DNA from: Chloroflexota bacterium
Lineage (GTDB): Bacteria; Chloroflexota; Anaerolineae; Anaerolineales; UBA11579
Assembly: GCA_013112575.1 (NCBI GenBank)
Contig: JABFGG010000005.1
Coordinates: 1 to 64,000, forward strand
Reading direction: 5' to 3'
Length of the DNA: 64,000 bases
Shown here: positions 40,823-49,977 of the stretch, piece after piece
Layout: every line of letters begins with the position of its first letter
Numbering within the stretch: position 1 is the stretch's first letter
Translations under genes and position numbers: made by a program
Notes under the pieces: generated by a model
What the model was told of the DNA's origin: nothing
The model's input: the letters and a program-made list of their open reading frames with translations, nothing else
The model's database searches: none

Positions 40823-40851
40823 TTGACACGCTATATACAGTATGGTATCGT
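40823..40851 (+). promoter_or_regulatory. Promoter of the FHA gene
   Basis: TTGACA (40823-40828), 17-nt spacer, TATCGT (40846-40851). Just upstream is an inverted repeat TTTCAAT/ATTGAAA with an 8-nt centre, a possible regulator site. Confidence 0.6.
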
Positions 40852-40881
40852 TGCAACGTACTTTAGTACTCTAGAGCTACT

Positions 40882-41277
40882 ATGACCGAAAGCGCACCCA
40901 ACGCCAATTCAAATTTCCCAGAGACAGCCTTTTTGGTGGTCGATACACAGGTCTTCCCCATCCGCCAACACACCGTCAATATAGGCCGCAACCTGGACAA
41001 CCACGTCGTCATCCAGGAAGCCACTGTCTCGCGGGTGCACGCCCAGATCCGCTACGAGGATGAGCAGTTCAGCATCCACGACCTCAACTCCACCGGCGGT
41101 ACCTACGTCAACGGCAAACCTGTAGCCAAGTCGGAATTGAACTCCGGGGACAGTGTCATGATCGCCTCGGTTCCCGCCCTGTTCGTGATGAACACGCCCC
41201 AGCTTACCAAACGTGCCCTGGCCGTCACCGGACCGCTGGACAACGCCGTTTTGGGTGAGCGTCCTACCGGCCGGTAA
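40882..41277 (+). CDS. Small FHA-domain protein
   Basis: 131 aa, nearly all one FHA domain (residues about 25-100): NIGRNLDNHVVIQEATVSRVHAQI, then DLNSTGGTYVNGKPV. The Arg in GR and the SRVHA turn needed for phosphothreonine binding are present; the loop Asn before GT is Gly here (usually NGT). It is more canonical than the FHA domain of the ubiquitin-like operon. Partner unknown. It is followed by an ECF sigma gene, but a 160-nt gap separates them. Confidence 0.85.
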   Translation: MTESAPNANSNFPETAFLVVDTQVFPIRQHTVNIGRNLDNHVVIQEATVSRVHAQIRYEDEQFSIHDLNSTGGTYVNGKPVAKSELNSGDSVMIASVPALFVMNTPQLTKRALAVTGPLDNAVLGERPTGR

Positions 41278-41436
41278 TTTCCACATATTTACAATTGAAT
41301 AGTCAATCAACCCATTGTTTTTTCGCGCAAGCCAGACGATAAGAATCTCCTTCGAAATATAGGAAGCTCATAAACAATTTAGGGCGTCTTTACCTGCCTA
41401 TGATAAGATTAATGGCATGTACGGAGGCCGAGCTTA

Positions 41437-42069
41437 GTGACCGAACAACGCGATAACAAAGCATGGCTAGAAGCCTTGCGCCCCCCTCTTGATGAAGATG
41501 CCCTTGGTGATTTACGTGCCATCATCCTGCGCGGCCTGCGCGCCGCCCTCTCCAGTCGTATCGATACAGACCTCAACGCCGTTACGGAAGATTTTGCCCA
41601 GGATGCCTTGTTGAAGATATTGGACGGCATCGAATCATTTCGAGGCGAGAGTAAGTTCACTACCTGGGCCCAGAAGATCGCCATTAATGTCGCCTTTACT
41701 GAACTGCGCCGTCGCCGCTGGAAAGACATTTCATTGCAGGATATCGTAGAGACAGATGAAGGCGATGAGTACACCCCTGCCCTGCTTACTGACCCGGATG
41801 CTTTCCCTGAGTTATCGGTTGAACAACGTAACGTAATGGAGATCGTCGACAACCTGATCGAAGAAGAACTCACCGAACGCCAACGTACTGCTATGCTGGC
41901 CGTACTGCAGGGTGGCATGCCTCTGGAAGAAGTCGCCGCTCGTTTAGGCACCAACCGCAATGCTTTATATAAATTGATGCACGATGCCCGCCAGAGGCTG
42001 CAAAAACGACTTTTAGAGACCTCCGGTTTGTCCCATGAAGAGGTCATTGCCCTGTTTGAGGAGAAGTAA
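41437..42069 (+). CDS. ECF-type RNA polymerase sigma factor
   Basis: 210 aa. Region 2 (DLNAVTEDFAQDALLKILDGIESFRGESKFTTWAQKIAINVAFTELRRRR) and region 4 (LTERQRTAMLAVLQGGMPLEEVAARLGTNRNALYKLMHDARQRLQKRL) are clear. Start GTG 41437 with GGAGGC about 8 nt upstream. The small zinc-finger protein 58 nt downstream is its likely anti-sigma partner, so the pair should turn on a stress or envelope regulon. Confidence 0.88.
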   Translation: MTEQRDNKAWLEALRPPLDEDALGDLRAIILRGLRAALSSRIDTDLNAVTEDFAQDALLKILDGIESFRGESKFTTWAQKIAINVAFTELRRRRWKDISLQDIVETDEGDEYTPALLTDPDAFPELSVEQRNVMEIVDNLIEEELTERQRTAMLAVLQGGMPLEEVAARLGTNRNALYKLMHDARQRLQKRLLETSGLSHEEVIALFEEK

Positions 42070-42127
42070 GACATTGGCATAGCTTCCCGTCTAGGTTGTG
42101 GACGCCAATGCGTTTTGAGGTAAAAAT

Positions 42128-42370
42128 ATGCAATTACAAACCGAAACCCTGACCAAAGTTGTCAACAGTGTGCTGGCTACCCGGCCAGATGAACTTGACT
42201 GTGGCAGTTGCCACTCCCAAATCGATAACTTTGTCGAAATGCTCCGTGAGGGCAAAAAAGCATCTGAGGTAAAACCACTGGTACAGCACCACCTGGACAT
42301 GTGTGGCGACTGCAATGAGGAATTTAAAGCCCTGCTCGAAGCTCTGGAAGCCGCCGACGCAGCAGAATAA
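42128..42370 (+). CDS. Small zinc-finger protein, candidate anti-sigma factor
   Basis: 80 aa. Cysteine/histidine set CGSC ... HHLDMCGDC, with the HxxxCxxC arrangement of zinc-binding anti-sigma factors (ZAS/zf-HC2). It has no transmembrane helix, so it would be a soluble regulator. It directly follows the ECF sigma gene and is followed by a terminator. Confidence 0.7.
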   Translation: MQLQTETLTKVVNSVLATRPDELDCGSCHSQIDNFVEMLREGKKASEVKPLVQHHLDMCGDCNEEFKALLEALEAADAAE

Positions 42371-42400
42371 GCGAAAAAAGTAACCACCGCTATCCCAATG

Positions 42401-42431
42401 CCTTGTCTGTTATGGACAGGGTTTTTTTTTA
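42401..42431 (+). terminator. Terminator after the ECF/zinc-finger pair
   Basis: CCTTGTC pairs with GGACAGG (one bulged base), loop TGTTAT, followed by ten Ts. Confidence 0.7.
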
Positions 42432-42499
42432 CAATCTTCTAAACTGCAACGAACTGAGTAACGTAGCGTTTAGACAGCCCTACGGGTATAATCCCCCGC

Positions 42500-43912
42500 A
42501 TGTCTGAGAACAACCAAGACGACACCATGCCAACCAGGCCAAATCCAGGGGCGGATGGAGAGAGCAAGGACGACAGGCCCTTACCCCATCAGGCAGATAC
42601 CCAACGTATTTTCCGCCGTATTGACGTACCTGAAGAGGGAGAAGAAGATCAAGAAGTTGAACCTGTTGAGGAAGAATCAGAGGATGAGGAACCCAGCATC
42701 CATGACGCTCCTACCATGGCCTTTGAACCCGTTGCCGATGAAGAAACACAAATAGAAGAGCCAGAAGAAGAACCCCAACAGGTAGTTGAAGAGGAAGCAT
42801 CAGAAGAGCCTGAACCCGAACTGGACGCCACACGCCCCATCGCACGTTCTGAGCTAAGTGCTGCCGAAGTGCTCGAGGCTGTAGAAACCGAAGAACTCGG
42901 GGATGACGATGGCGTAGAAGAAGACGTGGATGCAGAAGAATTGGAAGAAGAGTCAGAGGCTTCAGGGCGCAGGCCGTGGATTCGTTGGGTCCTCACCGCT
43001 GTATTTGCCGTGCTGGTCATTGGTGTGCTCTCGGGACTTGGTGGCTATTGGGACGGCTTGCGTCAACGCCAGCAAGCAGGTGAATTAGCTTTTGCCGTAG
43101 AAGCAGTCAAACAATTTGGATTGGCCCAGGACGATATTAACAATGGTCGCTTCGACAATGCTCGCCAACGTCTGGAATATGTCATTGAGCTGAACCCCGA
43201 ATATCCGGAGGCAGGCGAAAAACTTGGCGAAGTACTTTTAGCCCTCAACGCTACGGCCACCCCCACTGTGGTCCCTTCCCCCACTCCCTCCCCTACCCCT
43301 GACCTGCGCGATGTGCAGGAGCTTTTTGCCCAGGCCCAGACTCTTTTGGCCAATGAGGAATGGGATGCTGCATTGCAAACCCTTGACTCTCTACGGCAGA
43401 AGAACCCGGAATTCAATGCTGTGCAGGTCGACGGTATGTATTACGTTGCTTATCGCAGCCGCGGGGCAGATAATATCCTGCTGAACGGCAACCTGGAAGG
43501 TGGCATATACGATCTCAATCTGGCCGAAAAGTATGGTCGCATTGATGCCGAAGCCGACGGTTACCGTCAATGGGCCAGTTGGTACAACACTGGCTTGAGT
43601 TTCTGGGAGATCGATTGGGAGCAAGCTCTATTCTATTTCAACCAGGTAGCTGTGGCCGCTCCCAGCTTGTGGGACGGTTCCTATCTTGCTTCTGACCGCG
43701 TGGCAACTGCGCAGGTAGGCTACGCTGGGGAATTAGTGGATGACGCTCGGTTCCTCCTGGAAGTTAAGGGCTGGTGCGACGCCAAGGACCTATTTGACGA
43801 AGCCGAGCAATACATAGTTTTTGACGATGAACAAGCGGAAGACGCAGCATTTGCACTCGATAAGTGTCTGCTTAACCCAGACGAAGAACCTTTGATCACC
43901 CCCAGCCCCTAA
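42500..43912 (+). CDS. Acidic single-pass membrane protein with TPR-like repeats
   Basis: 470 aa. Residues 1-150 are a strongly acidic, low-complexity cytoplasmic region (Glu/Asp tracts). One transmembrane helix at about 158-180 (IRWVLTAVFAVLVIGVLSGLGGYW) follows. The outer part contains two TPR-like blocks (FDNARQRLEYVIELNPEYPEAGEKLGE and WDAALQTLDSLRQKNPEF) joined by a Pro/Thr linker (TPTVVPSPTPSPTPDLR). It may be an envelope scaffold. A TATAAT box ends 7 nt before the ATG, so the mRNA is probably leaderless. The next gene starts 1 nt after the stop. Confidence 0.7.
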   Translation: MSENNQDDTMPTRPNPGADGESKDDRPLPHQADTQRIFRRIDVPEEGEEDQEVEPVEEESEDEEPSIHDAPTMAFEPVADEETQIEEPEEEPQQVVEEEASEEPEPELDATRPIARSELSAAEVLEAVETEELGDDDGVEEDVDAEELEEESEASGRRPWIRWVLTAVFAVLVIGVLSGLGGYWDGLRQRQQAGELAFAVEAVKQFGLAQDDINNGRFDNARQRLEYVIELNPEYPEAGEKLGEVLLALNATATPTVVPSPTPSPTPDLRDVQELFAQAQTLLANEEWDAALQTLDSLRQKNPEFNAVQVDGMYYVAYRSRGADNILLNGNLEGGIYDLNLAEKYGRIDAEADGYRQWASWYNTGLSFWEIDWEQALFYFNQVAVAAPSLWDGSYLASDRVATAQVGYAGELVDDARFLLEVKGWCDAKDLFDEAEQYIVFDDEQAEDAAFALDKCLLNPDEEPLITPSP

Positions 43913-43913
43913 C

Positions 43914-44420
43914 ATGCCAACGCCAGAATGGGTCTTGTGGATCGCTTTTTGGCTGCATATGCTTGCCACCGTCGTATGGATCGGCGGGCTGGCTGCTCTG
44001 GCGATTTTGATCCTACCCCTGGCACGCCAATCACTGGATGAAAACGCCTACGCCACTTTCTTAGGACGTGTGCATCGCCGCCTCGACCCCATCGGCTGGA
44101 TCAGCATTGGTCTATTAACCGCCACCGGCCTGGTGCAAATGAGTGCTAATCCCAATTACGATGGCTTCCTGGCTATCGACAATCCCTGGGCTTCGGCCAT
44201 CCTCATCAAACACATCCTGTTTTTCCTGATGATCGGCATTAGCGCCTACCTCACCTGGGGTCTGACACCCAACTTACGCCGTGCTGCCCTCCTCCGCGCC
44301 CGCGGCAAAGATGCCCTGGACGAAGCTCGCCTGAAGAAGCAAGAGGAACAACTCTTGTATGCAAATTTAGCTTTGGGGATTTTCGTGCTGGTTCTGACAG
44401 CCATCGCTCGCGTGGCCTAA
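43914..44420 (+). CDS. CopD-like four-helix membrane protein
   Basis: 168 aa. Four transmembrane helices, with WIAFWLHMLATVVWIGGLAAL at the start and ILIKHILFFLMIGISAYLTW further on. The conserved histidines (H16 in LHML; H104-type in IKH; VHRR) match the CopD/DUF4149 superfamily, which includes copper-uptake and heme-binding integral membrane proteins. Specific function not known. Directly abuts the TPR gene, so it is co-transcribed. Confidence 0.75.
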   Translation: MPTPEWVLWIAFWLHMLATVVWIGGLAALAILILPLARQSLDENAYATFLGRVHRRLDPIGWISIGLLTATGLVQMSANPNYDGFLAIDNPWASAILIKHILFFLMIGISAYLTWGLTPNLRRAALLRARGKDALDEARLKKQEEQLLYANLALGIFVLVLTAIARVA

Positions 44421-44447
44421 TCCAAAGAGTAGCTACATAAATAAATG

Positions 44448-44476
44448 GTAGGGGCAGGTTAGAAACCTCCCCCTAC
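44448..44476. repeat. Short REP-like hairpin GTAGGGG...CCCCTAC
   Basis: GTAGGGGCAGGTT and AACCTCCCCCTAC form a 13-bp stem with one mismatch. Similar GTAGGGGC-type hairpins are dispersed in cyanobacterial and Chloroflexota genomes (family knowledge); only one is seen here. Not followed by a T-run. Confidence 0.45.
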
Positions 44477-44488
44477 TCGATTTACTAA

Positions 44489-44517
44489 CCTCCGTGTTCT
44501 CTGTGCCTCTGTGGTTA
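44489..44517. repeat. Intergenic low-complexity repeat of the CTCTGTG type
   Basis: The sequence CCTCCGTGTTCTCTGTGCCTC and the TGTGGTTA that continues it are of the widespread CTCTGTG-rich intergenic type seen in many bacterial genomes (general knowledge). It overlaps the open frame that leads into the 44581 gene, so that gene's start must lie downstream. Confidence 0.4.
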
Positions 44518-44580
44518 TCCTCTCCTCGGCACACTCCTTGCACGCTTCATTGGTACACACCACAACCTGTGAGGCGCTTT

Positions 44581-45006
44581 TTGACTCTGTCCAACTGGCT
44601 ATCCAGCCTGACCATTATCGTGATCTATTGGGGTTTTGCAGGCGCACTGGGCCACGCCCTATACCAATTTCGGCAAACCAATGCCGCAAACTCGAACCTC
44701 CTCTGGATCAGCGTATCTGGCATGGGCTTCGGCCTGCAAACGCTGGCTTTGCCTTTTGCACTTTGGCCCCATATCTCCACTGTAGTAGCCGCTGTTCTGG
44801 TAGGCAGCATTATCGCCCTACGCCCGACTACATTGCCCAGGCTATTCTGGAACTATCGCTTTGGTATGCGCTATGTGAGCCTGACCATGGTTTTAGCCAT
44901 AGTGTGGAGCATCACTCAACTGCCCTTACCTTTAGCCTTGCTCATCAGCATTTGCGCACTTTTGGCCGGGCTTTACACCTGGCAATACAGCTTAGAGTTC
45001 GATTAG
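44581..45006 (+). CDS. Four-helix membrane protein of unknown function
   Basis: 141 aa. Hydrophobic segments at about 6-26, 37-60, 63-79 and 100-135, separated by short polar loops. The start is chosen at TTG 44581 because GAGGCG lies 6-7 nt upstream; the frame upstream of this runs through a CTCTGTG-type repeat and is unlikely to be coding. No motif recognised. The murJ gene follows after 81 nt. Confidence 0.55.
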   Translation: MTLSNWLSSLTIIVIYWGFAGALGHALYQFRQTNAANSNLLWISVSGMGFGLQTLALPFALWPHISTVVAAVLVGSIIALRPTTLPRLFWNYRFGMRYVSLTMVLAIVWSITQLPLPLALLISICALLAGLYTWQYSLEFD

Positions 45007-45087
45007 TTTCGGCACAAGACCAATAGTCGATTTAGCAGGGGGTATGTTAAAATCCAGCATCCTTGAGGAACCCCCCTTTGGAACTTT

Positions 45088-46647
45088 ATGTCACATTTTG
45101 CGCGTTCTTCCCTGATTGTTGCCTTTTTCTTTGGAATAGATAAAGTATTGGCATTTGTACGCCAACTGATCATCACCCGCCAATTTGGTTTATCGTATGA
45201 GTTAGATGCCTTCAATGCCGCCAACAATGTGCCCGATCTGTTGGGCGCCTTGATCTCTGGTGGAGCTTTGGGCGTAGCCCTCATACCAGTGCTGTCCGAA
45301 TACCTGGAAACCAAAGGCCGTAAAGATGCCTGGGAATTATTTGCCCGGGTGCTTAATCTGGCCTTCCTCGTAACAGGTGCTATCGCCCTGGTCGTATTGC
45401 TCATCGCCCCTTGGCTGGTCTCGCGCATCATCGCCCCCGGTTTCCCTGCTAATCAACAAGCCCTGACCGTCGAGTTGATGCGCCTGGACTTGATCGCCAT
45501 TATGATCTTCTCCCTCAGTGGGCTAGTCATGGCAGGGTTACAGGCCAACCAGCACTTTTTGCTGCCAGCTCTGGCCCCGGCTTTATACAACGTCGGCCAG
45601 ATCTTTGGGGCCGCCTACCTGGCGCCCGAAGGCAGTTTTGAACTCGGCCCCATCGCCCTGCCACCCGGCCTGGGTTTTGGCATTCACGGCCTGGTTTATG
45701 GCGTCATCCTGGGGGCTGCCTTACATTTGCTCATCCAGGTACCCGGGTTAATGCGTTATGGCTTTAGATGGGCACCGGTACTGGGTTTACGCGCCCCCGG
45801 CATGAACAAGGTGCTGAAGCTATTAGGACCGCGCGTACTAACCAAATTTTTCATCTTCATGTTCTTCATCGTGCGCGATAATCTGGCCTCCGGCATGGGG
45901 GAAGGAGCGGTAACGGCCCTCAACCTGGGCTGGTTCATCATGCAGGTGCCTGAGACCCTATTGGGCACGGCGGTCGCCATCACCCTCCTGCCCACCATCT
46001 CGGAGTTGATTGCCCGCGAAGACTTTGACGGCTTCCGCGATGCCGCCAATCAAGCCGTACGCGGCATGCTGGCTCTCACAATTCCTGCCGCCATCCTATT
46101 AGCTATTGGAGTGCGGCCCCTTGTAGATGTTGCTTTTGGATTCGAACCGGAAGGTGTGGATAGAGTTGTTTTGGCTACACGCATCTACCTGATGGGCATG
46201 ACCGGCCACGCCCTTTTAGAGATTGCCAGCCGTTCCTTCTATGCCCGCCAGGATGCCATAACGCCCTTGTGGGCTGCGGCGCTCAACGCCGGCAGTTACG
46301 TTGTTTTGGCCCTCATTCTCGCATCAACGATAGGCTTTGCCGGTATCGCTCTGGCCAACTCGATCGTGTTCACTACTGAGGCCATCCTGCTGTTATGGTT
46401 GCTCAATCGCCATTATCCCGGTTTATTACGTACCGGCAACACTTTCATTCGCGTCACCCTTGCATCTACTGCCGCGGGTATTGGTCTGTTCCTCGTTATG
46501 CGCTTTGTTGAGGTGAACCTCGTAATCCTCTCCCTGGGCAGCATGCTGTTGGGGCTGGTTCTGGTATTCCCCTTTATTTGGCCTGAGTTGCGCTTGATGT
46601 TGAAATTAGGTAGCAGTCCCAAGCCTGAGCCCATTGCCGCTGACTAA
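45088..46647 (+). CDS. murJ: Lipid II flippase MurJ (MviN family)
   Basis: 519 aa, 14 predicted transmembrane helices, MATE-like MOP superfamily. It has the MurJ N-terminal block ARSSLIVAFFFGIDKVLAFVRQLIITRQFG, the AFNAANNVPDLLGALISGGALGVALIPVLSEY segment and ARxFYARQDAITPLWAA in the second half. It flips peptidoglycan precursor lipid II. That gene argues for a peptidoglycan cell wall, in keeping with the LysM-M23 peptidases at the window start. Its stop overlaps the convergent 46644 gene by 4 nt. Confidence 0.92.
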   Translation: MSHFARSSLIVAFFFGIDKVLAFVRQLIITRQFGLSYELDAFNAANNVPDLLGALISGGALGVALIPVLSEYLETKGRKDAWELFARVLNLAFLVTGAIALVVLLIAPWLVSRIIAPGFPANQQALTVELMRLDLIAIMIFSLSGLVMAGLQANQHFLLPALAPALYNVGQIFGAAYLAPEGSFELGPIALPPGLGFGIHGLVYGVILGAALHLLIQVPGLMRYGFRWAPVLGLRAPGMNKVLKLLGPRVLTKFFIFMFFIVRDNLASGMGEGAVTALNLGWFIMQVPETLLGTAVAITLLPTISELIAREDFDGFRDAANQAVRGMLALTIPAAILLAIGVRPLVDVAFGFEPEGVDRVVLATRIYLMGMTGHALLEIASRSFYARQDAITPLWAAALNAGSYVVLALILASTIGFAGIALANSIVFTTEAILLLWLLNRHYPGLLRTGNTFIRVTLASTAAGIGLFLVMRFVEVNLVILSLGSMLLGLVLVFPFIWPELRLMLKLGSSPKPEPIAAD

Positions 46648-47000
46648 TCCCTATATTCGGCAATCACTTCGATCAACCCCACAATGTGATCATTGAGAGC
46701 CTCAAGCTCCTCGGCAGGAATCCACCATTCCGTATGTCGTGACGCCCCTGCCTGCTTGACCTCATACTGGTCCATGAATTCTTTTTGGACTTCAAACCGT
46801 GTCACGTATCCCACTCCGCTGGCCTTCACATTCCAGCTACGCGTAAGCTCAGTAGCGTACTGCTCATTCGTCACCGGATAGAATATCGGCTGCTCCGGTA
46901 GCCGCGGCGGCCAGCGTTTGTGTCCACTTTCCTCCACCAACTTCAACTCATCCGGCCCAGCGGGACGGAAAAGCGTAACGGTTTCCTTATTATCTGCCAT
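46644..47000 (-). CDS. Conserved hypothetical protein, annotated elsewhere as ADP-ribosylation/crystallin J1-like
   Basis: 118 aa. It contains the pattern ETVTLFRPAGPDELKLVEESG, WPPRLPEQPIFYPVTNEQYA and TEWWIPAEELEALNDHIVG, common to small conserved proteins often labelled ADP-ribosylation/crystallin J1 on thin grounds. No catalytic ADP-ribosylglycohydrolase residues are present, so no enzymatic role is claimed. Start ATG 47000. Confidence 0.75.
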   Translation of the reverse strand: MADNKETVTLFRPAGPDELKLVEESGHKRWPPRLPEQPIFYPVTNEQYATELTRSWNVKASGVGYVTRFEVQKEFMDQYEVKQAGASRHTEWWIPAEELEALNDHIVGLIEVIAEYRD

Positions 47001-47048
47001 ATCTTTCAATATACTGCGATTGCCAGTGATCGCGAAGGAGCCAATGCC

Positions 47049-48323
47049 TCAATCTTTTTCCTTGGGTGACTCCAGGATGATGCGCACCGAACGATCGTAG
47101 GTAAAATAATACCAGGCCCAGTTGATCAGCACGTTGAGGCGGTTACGGAATCCGATCAGGGTCATCAGGTGGAAGATCAGCCACACAACCCAGGCAATGA
47201 AGCCGCGTAGGGGGATGCGATTGTAAAGCCAGGCCACTGCCCGACTGCGCCCGATCGTCGCCATAATGCCGCGGTCTATATATTTGAAATTATTCTGCGC
47301 TTTGCCAGCGATATCGGCCAGGATATTCTTCGCTGCCAATTGACCCTGCTGTTGGGCTGGGGGAATCATCATGGGATAGTCATCGCCTTGTTCGTTCTCC
47401 AGATAGGCCATGTCACCCACCGCATAAATATGCTCATGACCGATGACCTCGGTAGTTGGAGAGATAAACACGCGTCCATTCTCAGAAACATCCACGTCCA
47501 ACATTTCTACCACCGGGGAAGCTTTCACGCCCGCAGACCAGATGAACGTTTTGGTGGGAATCTTCATGCCATCCCCTAGCGTCACTTCATCATCTGAAAC
47601 CGCCACGACTGGGTTGCTCAAAACCACTTCCACACCCAGTGACTGCAATTGCTCCAGTGCAGCCTGCCGCAGGTTTTCAGGATAGGGCTTTAGCAAGTCG
47701 GGCGAGGCTTCCACCAGCACCACCCGCGCTTGCAGATCGCTATCCTCAAATTCTCTAGCCAGTACATCATTGAACAATTCGTGCACCGCCCCCGCCGTTT
47801 CCAGGCCGGTTGGCCCGCCCCCCACCACTACGATGGTGGTCAGGGCATGGCGCTTGTCTGCATCCGGTTCCCAGGAAGCTTCCTCAAAGCGACGTAGCAG
47901 ATGGTTTCGAAGGCGTGTGGTGTCCGGCAGGTTGCGCAGTTCAAAGGCATGTTCACGGATACTTTTATCGCCGAAGTAACGCACCTCACTGCCTGTCGCC
48001 AGGATGAGATAGTCATATGCCTCTGTACGTTCGTCGCCATTTGTGCGAACAGAAATGGTTTGTTTTTCAGGGTTTATGTCTGTCAGGTCCCCCAACAAGA
48101 CATCTACATTGCTGCTGCCGCGAAAGATACTGCGGATCGGATAAGCGATCTCACTGGGGTCCAGGGCGCTGGTAGCCACCTGATACAGTAGCGGGGTGAA
48201 GGTATGGTAATTATGTCGGTCGATGAGTAGCACATCGACTGCTTTGTTGTTCAAGGTCTTGGCAGCGAACAAACCGCCAAAGCCCGCACCAACGATAATC
48301 ACTCTAGGTCGTCGGGCATTCAT
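47049..48323 (-). CDS. ndh: Type II NADH dehydrogenase (NDH-2)
   Basis: 424 aa. FAD-binding GAGFGGLFAAKTL at the N-terminus (residues 11-23). A second dinucleotide site VVVGGGPTGLETAGAV binds NADH, and AVGDMAYLE closes the FAD site. A C-terminal amphipathic membrane anchor (FIAWVVWLIFHLMTLIGFRNRLNVLINWAWYYF) follows. It moves electrons from NADH to quinone without pumping protons. Full length. Transcribed alone, start ATG 48323 preceded by GGAGAG. Confidence 0.9.
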   Translation of the reverse strand: MNARRPRVIIVGAGFGGLFAAKTLNNKAVDVLLIDRHNYHTFTPLLYQVATSALDPSEIAYPIRSIFRGSSNVDVLLGDLTDINPEKQTISVRTNGDERTEAYDYLILATGSEVRYFGDKSIREHAFELRNLPDTTRLRNHLLRRFEEASWEPDADKRHALTTIVVVGGGPTGLETAGAVHELFNDVLAREFEDSDLQARVVLVEASPDLLKPYPENLRQAALEQLQSLGVEVVLSNPVVAVSDDEVTLGDGMKIPTKTFIWSAGVKASPVVEMLDVDVSENGRVFISPTTEVIGHEHIYAVGDMAYLENEQGDDYPMMIPPAQQQGQLAAKNILADIAGKAQNNFKYIDRGIMATIGRSRAVAWLYNRIPLRGFIAWVVWLIFHLMTLIGFRNRLNVLINWAWYYFTYDRSVRIILESPKEKD

Positions 48324-48428
48324 AATCCACTCTCCTATTTGTGAATTATTTCACCAATTTTGTCTTATTATAGTATGAATCCAGCTCAATTTCAATAAAC
48401 ATATTATCAGAACTCCCTTGCTCCTAAT

Positions 48429-49163
48429 CTAGCGATGCAAAATTGTGTTGAAGCGCCGCAAAAGAAGCAGGTTGACCAGTGCCAGATACACCACCCCCAC
48501 CACAAAATAGAGCCACACGTTAGCCTGACCGGTGTCTAGCGTCCAAAAGAGCTTCAGTGGCCAGTAGCTCGGGAAGATGTAGAAAGGCCATTGCCAGATA
48601 GCAGGCAAGAAATAAGCCACGATAGGCGGAAAAATGAAACCTCCCGCAGCTTTGGCCAGCGCAAAACCCTGAACCTTGTTTTGGGCCAATACCGCAAAGC
48701 TAAGGGCATATAGAGGGGTAAAGAAGGATGCCAGTATGGCCGCTATCAGGAGATCGCTTAAAGCCACTGGGGCCACATCGGCCAACGGCACCACCACCAA
48801 TGTCAATAAAAAGCTGAGCAGCATGGGCAAACCAATACGATACACGAAGTAGCTATTGAGCGAAAGTGGCGTGGTTTGCAAGGCGATCAGTGTGGCATCA
48901 TCGCGTTCGTCCAATAACAGGAACCCCACCAACATGCCGAACAAGCCCGCATTCAGCAGGATCAGGCAACTATTCAGCAGAAGCGGCAAATAAGGCAACT
49001 CCACCAGCAGCCCAGGGAAATTGGATTTTGCCAAGCCCAGCAACACACGTATCCCCAAACCCATGGCCAGCGGTGCCAGTAGCATCCAACGCAACATGGA
49101 GTCGCGCCAGAGGTTTCTCATGTCGATGGGGCCAAGCGTGCGAAAAGCAGATAGAGTGTTCAT
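48429..49163 (-). CDS. ABC-2 type membrane permease, third of three
   Basis: 244 aa. Six predicted transmembrane segments. Clear paralogue of the 49237-49977 product; both start M-N-x-x-x-A-x-R-x-L-G-P-I-D-x-R-N and share FLLLDERDDATL and VQGFALAKAAGGF-like blocks. It is separated by 73 nt from that gene and read in the same direction, so it is probably part of the exporter operon. Confidence 0.75.
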   Translation of the reverse strand: MNTLSAFRTLGPIDMRNLWRDSMLRWMLLAPLAMGLGIRVLLGLAKSNFPGLLVELPYLPLLLNSCLILLNAGLFGMLVGFLLLDERDDATLIALQTTPLSLNSYFVYRIGLPMLLSFLLTLVVVPLADVAPVALSDLLIAAILASFFTPLYALSFAVLAQNKVQGFALAKAAGGFIFPPIVAYFLPAIWQWPFYIFPSYWPLKLFWTLDTGQANVWLYFVVGVVYLALVNLLLLRRFNTILHR

Positions 49164-49236
49164 TATTTTCAAATGCAGAAGATACCAGAGCTACGGAAAA
49201 GAGTAGTTCTGGTATCTTCAATAAGTTCCACCAATT

Positions 49237-49977
49237 TTACTGGTACAGGATCTTATTGAAGCGCCGTACCAGGAAAGCCAGCAAAGCGAACTGGTAAACC
49301 AGCGCCACCAGCACGTAAGGCCAAACCGGTCCCTGCCCAGCTTCCAGCAGCCAGTAGACTTTCATCGGCCAATATGTCGGCAAAATGCCGAAAGCCAGCT
49401 CCCAATTGTTATTGATGAAATAGGCCAGGATGGGCGCGAAGAGCACGCCACCGGAACCTTTCATCATAGCGAAGCCCTGCACCTTGTTATTCGCAAAGGT
49501 CGCCAGGAAGAGGCCGAACAAGGGAGCCATCGGCGCAGCCACCAGAGTTGCTAGCAGCAGCGGCCAGAAGCTCAGCGAGCCCAAATTTGCCAATGGAAAG
49601 ATCACGAACATCAGCACGATTGTGAGAATCACAGGGATGATCACGCGGTAGACCACGTAGTTATTGACCGATAAGGGCGTGACCTGTAAGGCTGTCAGTG
49701 TGTCATCATCGCGCTCATCCAGCAACAAAAAGCCAACCAGCACCCCAAAAACGATCGGGCCCATCATAATGAAAAAATATGCCAGGATGGCCGGATAGTA
49801 GGGAGCCAGATCGAAACCGAACTGGGCCAGCAGACTTGTTGTAATGGGCGGCACGGCCAAACGCAATACAGTGGCGCTGACCAACGGAACGAAGATCATC
49901 CAACCCAACAAAGAATCACGGCGGATATTGCGAACATCGATAGGGCCAAGAGCCCGTAGTGCGTTGATGGCATTCAT
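49237..49977 (-). CDS. ABC-2 type membrane permease, second of three
   Basis: 246 aa, about six transmembrane helices. The true start is ATG 49977, which overlaps the stop of the upstream permease gene (ATGA); a longer open frame upstream lies inside that gene. DERDDDTLTALQVTPLSVNNYVVYR is the cytoplasmic coupling region shared with the third permease. Paralogue of the 48429 product. Confidence 0.8.
   Translation of the reverse strand: MNAINALRALGPIDVRNIRRDSLLGWMIFVPLVSATVLRLAVPPITTSLLAQFGFDLAPYYPAILAYFFIMMGPIVFGVLVGFLLLDERDDDTLTALQVTPLSVNNYVVYRVIIPVILTIVLMFVIFPLANLGSLSFWPLLLATLVAAPMAPLFGLFLATFANNKVQGFAMMKGSGGVLFAPILAYFINNNWELAFGILPTYWPMKVYWLLEAGQGPVWPYVLVALVYQFALLAFLVRRFNKILYQ

Noticed and set aside
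44494..44580. Extended N-terminus of the 44581 protein
   Set aside because: It is read through a CTCTGTG-type intergenic repeat, and the TTG at 44581 has a proper ribosome site.
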